Shown: positions 7,586 to 9,905 of the stretch, one piece after another
How positions within the stretch are numbered: position 1 is the first letter of the stretch
How the letters are laid out: every line of letters starts with the position of its first letter
Assembly: GCA_964625885.1 (NCBI GenBank)
Contig: CAZVBM010000017.1
Location: 1-9,905 of the forward strand
Length of the DNA stretch: 9,905 bases
From: CAZRIZ01 sp964625885
GTDB taxonomy: Bacteria; Patescibacteriota; Saccharimonadia; Saccharimonadales; Saccharimonadaceae
Direction of reading: 5' to 3'
Translations under genes and position numbers: made by a program
Notes under the pieces: generated by a model
What the model saw: the letters and a program-made list of their open reading frames with translations, nothing else
The model's database searches: none
Told to the model about the DNA's origin: nothing

Positions 7586-8375
7586 TAGATATTCTCCGCA
7601 AAATACTTCGATTTCTTTCTAAAGTAGTACACCCCAAAAGCACAAATAAATATCGAGATAATAAACGGTACGATTCTAATCTTCCAGCTTATATCAGAAT
7701 TCCATAGTGTCGCCACGTCGGACGACTGAATTAGCGAAAACCGCGCATCTTGGATAATTTGCACGACCGGATTTAGAAAAAAATACTTCTGATATATGAC
7801 AGGCACAGCCTGCAAGGGAAAGATCACCGCGCTAGCGTAAAACCCGCCCTGTAGTAATATCTCCCAAATATAGACAATATCACGGAACTTGACATTTATA
7901 GTTGTTAATATCAGCGCTACACCAACTGCCAAAGAGTAAAGTTGAAATCCAAAAACTATCACCAAAAACCAGCTGGGCGAAAATGGCACGCCTGAGATAA
8001 TGGCGAAGATTATTACTACCAACAGGCTAAGACCCAGGTTTATAAGTGCCGACACCGACGAAGCAATCACAATTAAGTAGCGCGGTATATCAATCTTTCG
8101 CAACAACGATCCATTATTTACGATGGACTGAGCACCAACTGAAGTAGTCTCAGTGAAGAAGTTCCAGAACACGATGCCTAGCAATAGATAGACACCATAA
8201 TATTCAACACCACGCGCTACTGGCCACACCACCGTAAATACCGTATACAAAAGAGTGCCAAAGGTTTTAAGATTGACCATAGGTAGCCCAAAGCCGAACC
8301 CTGATAACGAACTTTAAAGTCAGTTCGCACCATTTCGGCCAACATTGCACGATTCCGCTTAGAAAAAATCTTCAT
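7585..8375 (-). CDS. wzm: ABC-2 polysaccharide export permease (Wzm-like), frameshifted by one base near its N-terminus
   Basis: From the ATG at 8375 the frame reads a classic Wzm N-terminus: MKIFSKRNRAMLAEMVRTDF, then KVRYQGSALGYLWSILKPLAL, up to the CTC codon at 8255-8253. It then shifts. The rest (YTVFTVVWPVARG onward) is in another frame, in which an ATG at 8280 opens a 231-residue ORF lacking the N-terminus. One extra base in the A4 run 8249-8252 joins them as KPLALFLYTVF, giving 263 residues, the normal length. Membrane segments on the corrected protein are roughly 34-50, 62-80, 101-129, 136-158, 166-189 and 233-252, as expected for the six-helix ABC-2 family. A GGAG lies 4 nt before the 8375 ATG; the 8280 ATG has none. 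The protein would form the export channel with the ATPase it overlaps. Either the lesion is a sequencing error or export is disabled. Confidence 0.85.
8249..8252 (-). other. Probable single-base deletion (frameshift) in wzm
   Basis: Plus-strand context is ATACAAAAGAG. With five As instead of four, the minus strand reads CTC TTT TTG TAT ACG, joining the N-terminal frame to the transmembrane frame. No good -1 slippery heptamer is present, because Phe-tRNA would have to re-pair on CTT. Mutation or a homopolymer base-call error is therefore more likely than programmed frameshifting. Confidence 0.8.
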
Positions 8376-8388
8376 AAAACTCCATAAG

Positions 8389-8416
8389 ATTATACCTTAG
8401 TAGACATTTTTTTCAA
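8389..8416 (-). promoter_or_regulatory. Possible internal promoter ahead of wzm
   Basis: On the minus strand TTGAAA (8411-8416, five of six matches to TTGACA), a 16-nt spacer and a perfect TATAAT (8389-8394) overlap the last codons and stop of the upstream glycosyltransferase. The predicted start near 8382 would leave a leader of only about 7 nt before the ATG at 8375. TATAAT-like strings arise easily in AT-rich stop-codon contexts, so confidence is low. Confidence 0.35.
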
Positions 8417-9784
8417 CTGAGAATCAAGCTTCTTAGCCCAGATTGACCAGGCGCTATTTTTAGAATATTTAAACAACTTTTGACGAGCCCTGCTGTCTTT
8501 CTTCATCCTTATAGCCACGCCTATATTTTTAGAAAAGCTCTTATCATCTGATGCCAACAAAACACCGTCATACCCTTCGCACTCTTTTAAGTCCTTCGTG
8601 CCAACAGTGGGCAATCCCATAGCCATATACTCGAATAACTTAACCGGCGATGTCGATTTAGCTACCTCACCGTCCTTAAACGGCATCAGTGCGCAATCAA
8701 ACCAATAGGAGTATCTCGGCAAATCAATGTAGTTTTTTGGGCCTAAGAAATGGAGATTATTCCGTTTAATATTCAGTAGCCTATCCACACCACCACCATT
8801 ATCAACACCAATAAAACAAAACTCGATTTCTGGATACTGACCAATCACAAAATCAAGCAATTCATAATCTAGCCATTGAGAGATTGAGCCATAATAACCG
8901 ACAATTTTCTTACCACTTTTTACGAGCGGCAGCATATCATCAGGCGCATCGCTGACCACAAAATTGTAATTATTATAATTAAATTGCTCAATATCAACGC
9001 CGTTTGGGATATATTCAACCGGGCGGTCCTTAAATCTGCTTTTCAACTGGTTGACCAAGACCTTGGCCGAACCAACCAATAGGATTGGGTTAAGCTCTTC
9101 TAATCTATCAAACACTTCGTATTGATGCCTCATATCCCCAAACACCTCTTCGCAGAAATCATCAATGTGCTCATAAACTACTCGGAAGCCATTGCGCACA
9201 ATACTCTCCAGCGTAACAAACGGAATGGGTTGTGGAGACGGTACAATACAAAACTTGAACTTAATATCCTCAGAAGCCTCAAATACACTATTTAACACAG
9301 CCTCGCCACCACCAATAACCAAAACATCACCATCAAACACAAAGCTTGCTTCCTTGCGCGACAGGTCAATATAGACAATACGGTTTCCATCTAGCTTAGC
9401 TAACTCCTTTGTCATATGATGAGCCCTTTGTTGAACTGGCGAGTCCCATGGTAGTGCTATGTATAAATAGAGAGCATCGTGGTCATCAAGCCAATCTTCA
9501 ATCCTATCTTCAAGCCTATCCATCTTATAATCTTTCCATAGTTTTCCAGGAGCTTGTATAACTTTCTTTAGAAATTTTTTAACTGGTGAAAACCCCAAAG
9601 CAAGACGACGCACAACGCCGCCTTTTGGCAAGACTTTATTAAACAAATCCGCCAACCTATCCGCATATCGATGTCGCTTAGACTGCAAGATCCGATTATT
9701 ATTATCAATGATCTTTTTCTGTAACCTAATAATCTCCGTAAGTTCATCAATCTTTTTAGAGCTGTCCTGTTTCTGCTTTATCAT
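8390..9784 (-). CDS. GT-B-type glycosyltransferase with N-terminal coiled coil (paralog of the gene at 4839-6239)
   Basis: 464 residues. Residues ~8-33 are a likely coiled coil, followed by QSKRHRYADRLADLF and VLPKGG, then a basic segment to ~90. The catalytic core matches the paralog: LPWDSPVQQRAHHM (111-124), YEHIDDF (204-210), IPNGVD (259-264), IVGYYGSISQWLDYEL (294-309), FLGPKNYIDLPRY (346-358) and KSTSPVKLFEYMAMGLPTV (376-394). The KSTSPVKLFEYMAMG block is the donor-nucleotide end of a GT-B fold. It probably adds a sugar to the glycan exported by the Wzm/Wzt pair encoded 14 nt downstream; donor and acceptor cannot be told. No Shine-Dalgarno precedes the ATG. Instead a TATAAT ends 7 nt before it, predicting a leaderless mRNA. 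It is the first gene of the minus-strand run and is divergent from the right-edge gene. Confidence 0.88.
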   Translation of the reverse strand: MIKQKQDSSKKIDELTEIIRLQKKIIDNNNRILQSKRHRYADRLADLFNKVLPKGGVVRRLALGFSPVKKFLKKVIQAPGKLWKDYKMDRLEDRIEDWLDDHDALYLYIALPWDSPVQQRAHHMTKELAKLDGNRIVYIDLSRKEASFVFDGDVLVIGGGEAVLNSVFEASEDIKFKFCIVPSPQPIPFVTLESIVRNGFRVVYEHIDDFCEEVFGDMRHQYEVFDRLEELNPILLVGSAKVLVNQLKSRFKDRPVEYIPNGVDIEQFNYNNYNFVVSDAPDDMLPLVKSGKKIVGYYGSISQWLDYELLDFVIGQYPEIEFCFIGVDNGGGVDRLLNIKRNNLHFLGPKNYIDLPRYSYWFDCALMPFKDGEVAKSTSPVKLFEYMAMGLPTVGTKDLKECEGYDGVLLASDDKSFSKNIGVAIRMKKDSRARQKLFKYSKNSAWSIWAKKLDSQLKKMSTKV

Positions 9785-9791
9785 ACGTCAT

Positions 9792-9821
9792 ATTATACCG
9801 TACAGTTGCCAAAGACGTCAT
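9792..9821 (-). promoter_or_regulatory. Promoter of the 9784-8390 glycosyltransferase, predicted leaderless
   Basis: On the minus strand ATGACG (9816-9821, four of six matches to TTGACA), an 18-nt spacer and TATAAT (9792-9797) are followed by 7 nt and the start codon. Transcription would begin at or one base before the ATG, and no Shine-Dalgarno is present. The -10 is strong and the -35 weak. The span overlaps the divergent plus-strand promoter. Confidence 0.55.
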
Positions 9822-9834
9822 TCCCCTCTACAAT
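9806..9834 (+). promoter_or_regulatory. Promoter of the right-edge gene, predicted leaderless
   Basis: TTGCCA (9806-9811, five of six matches), a 17-nt spacer and TACAAT (9829-9834, five of six) are followed by exactly 7 nt and the ATG at 9842. The predicted transcript start is about base 9841. The sequence before the ATG is A/C-rich without a Shine-Dalgarno. It overlaps the opposite-strand promoter, so polymerase binding may be mutually exclusive. Confidence 0.6.
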
Positions 9835-9841
9835 AAAACAA

Positions 9842-9905
9842 ATGTTAAAACTGCGAATTGATTTGGGTCCAGCGGCCAAAGAGAATGTTTCTGGTGTTGG
9901 GCAAT
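9842..9905 (+). CDS. Start of a divergent gene, probably a GT4-type glycosyltransferase (truncated by window edge)
   Basis: Only 21 complete codons are visible, beginning MLKLRIDLGP and continuing to SGVGQ. A short hydrophobic strand opening with ID, followed about ten residues later by SGVG, is the usual start of GT4 glycosyltransferases (compare I-D-x-R-x ... G-V-G-R-Y), where it forms the first beta strand and the glycine-rich loop. The presence of other glycosyltransferases next door fits. With so little sequence the family call is tentative. The start is supported by the promoter with its -10 box 7 nt upstream; there is no Shine-Dalgarno. Confidence 0.5.
   Translation, partial: MLKLRIDLGPAAKENVSGVGQ

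Noticed and set aside
8245..8258. Programmed -1 ribosomal frameshift in wzm
   Set aside because: CTC TTT TGT is not a slippery heptamer, and no good downstream pairing structure was seen. Deletion or base-call error is simpler.
9759..9821. Short ORF (21 codons) starting at the ATG at 9821 on the minus strand after a GAGGGG
   Set aside because: The purine run is only 1-2 nt from the ATG, the frame differs from the glycosyltransferase, and it ends within that gene.
1..9905. Alternative genetic code (UGA as Gly, as in Gracilibacteria/Absconditabacteria)
   Set aside because: The epimerase ends at TGA at the normal family length, with the next gene overlapping it as ATGA, and no gene has internal TGA codons.

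Overview
The window reads as a cell-surface glycan locus from a bacterium that uses the standard bacterial code: TAA, TAG and TGA all end genes here, and TGA is the epimerase stop. The left-edge protein carries a cysteine- and tyrosine-rich wall-hydrolase-type module that I know from actinobacterial cell-wall proteins and from Candidatus Saccharibacteria (TM7/Patescibacteria). With the moderately AT-rich sequence and tight gene packing, my best guess is a Saccharibacteria-like genome. This is inference from protein style; no marker gene is present.

Left part, plus strand (1-2252): the 3' part of a large surface protein whose frame is already open at the left edge. The wall-hydrolase-type module is followed by eight repeats of about 70-78 residues, six of which open with a P-x-x-(V/I)-P-R motif. 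The last four form a 501-bp tandem duplication. An in-frame TAA at 1650-1652 interrupts repeat 6. Repeat 8 aligns to repeat 6 over 70 columns without a gap and has Leu at that column, so this looks like a single nonsense substitution or base-call error.

Middle and right, minus strand (9784 down to 2262): six genes read leftwards. In transcription order they are a GT-B-type glycosyltransferase (464 aa), an ABC-2 polysaccharide export permease (Wzm-like), its ATPase with a C-terminal glycan-recognition-type domain (Wzt-like), a second glycosyltransferase paralogous to the first (466 aa from the preferred start), a non-hydrolysing UDP-GlcNAc 2-epimerase (WecB/MnaA), and a third, GT4-type glycosyltransferase (487 aa). 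Junctions are tight: 14 nt, a 1-nt overlap, 107 nt holding a promoter, 1 nt, and a 4-nt ATGA overlap. The permease gene contains a one-base deletion in a short A run (8249-8252, plus-strand sense). Adding one base restores a full-length 263-residue Wzm-like protein beginning at 8375.

Right edge (9842-9905): the first 21 codons of a divergent plus-strand gene, probably another glycosyltransferase. The 57-bp gap between the two divergent start codons holds two overlapping sigma70-type promoters, each with its -10 box exactly 7 nt before an ATG, which predicts leaderless or near-leaderless mRNAs.

Working model (inference): the epimerase supplies UDP-ManNAc, the three glycosyltransferases assemble a glycan on a lipid carrier at the inner membrane face, and Wzm/Wzt recognises and exports it to the surface. 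The surface repeat protein lies next to this cluster but is not co-transcribed with it. I see no RNA genes, insertion sequences, CRISPR arrays or prophage genes. The only gene-free stretches are the gaps of roughly 100 nt or less named above.
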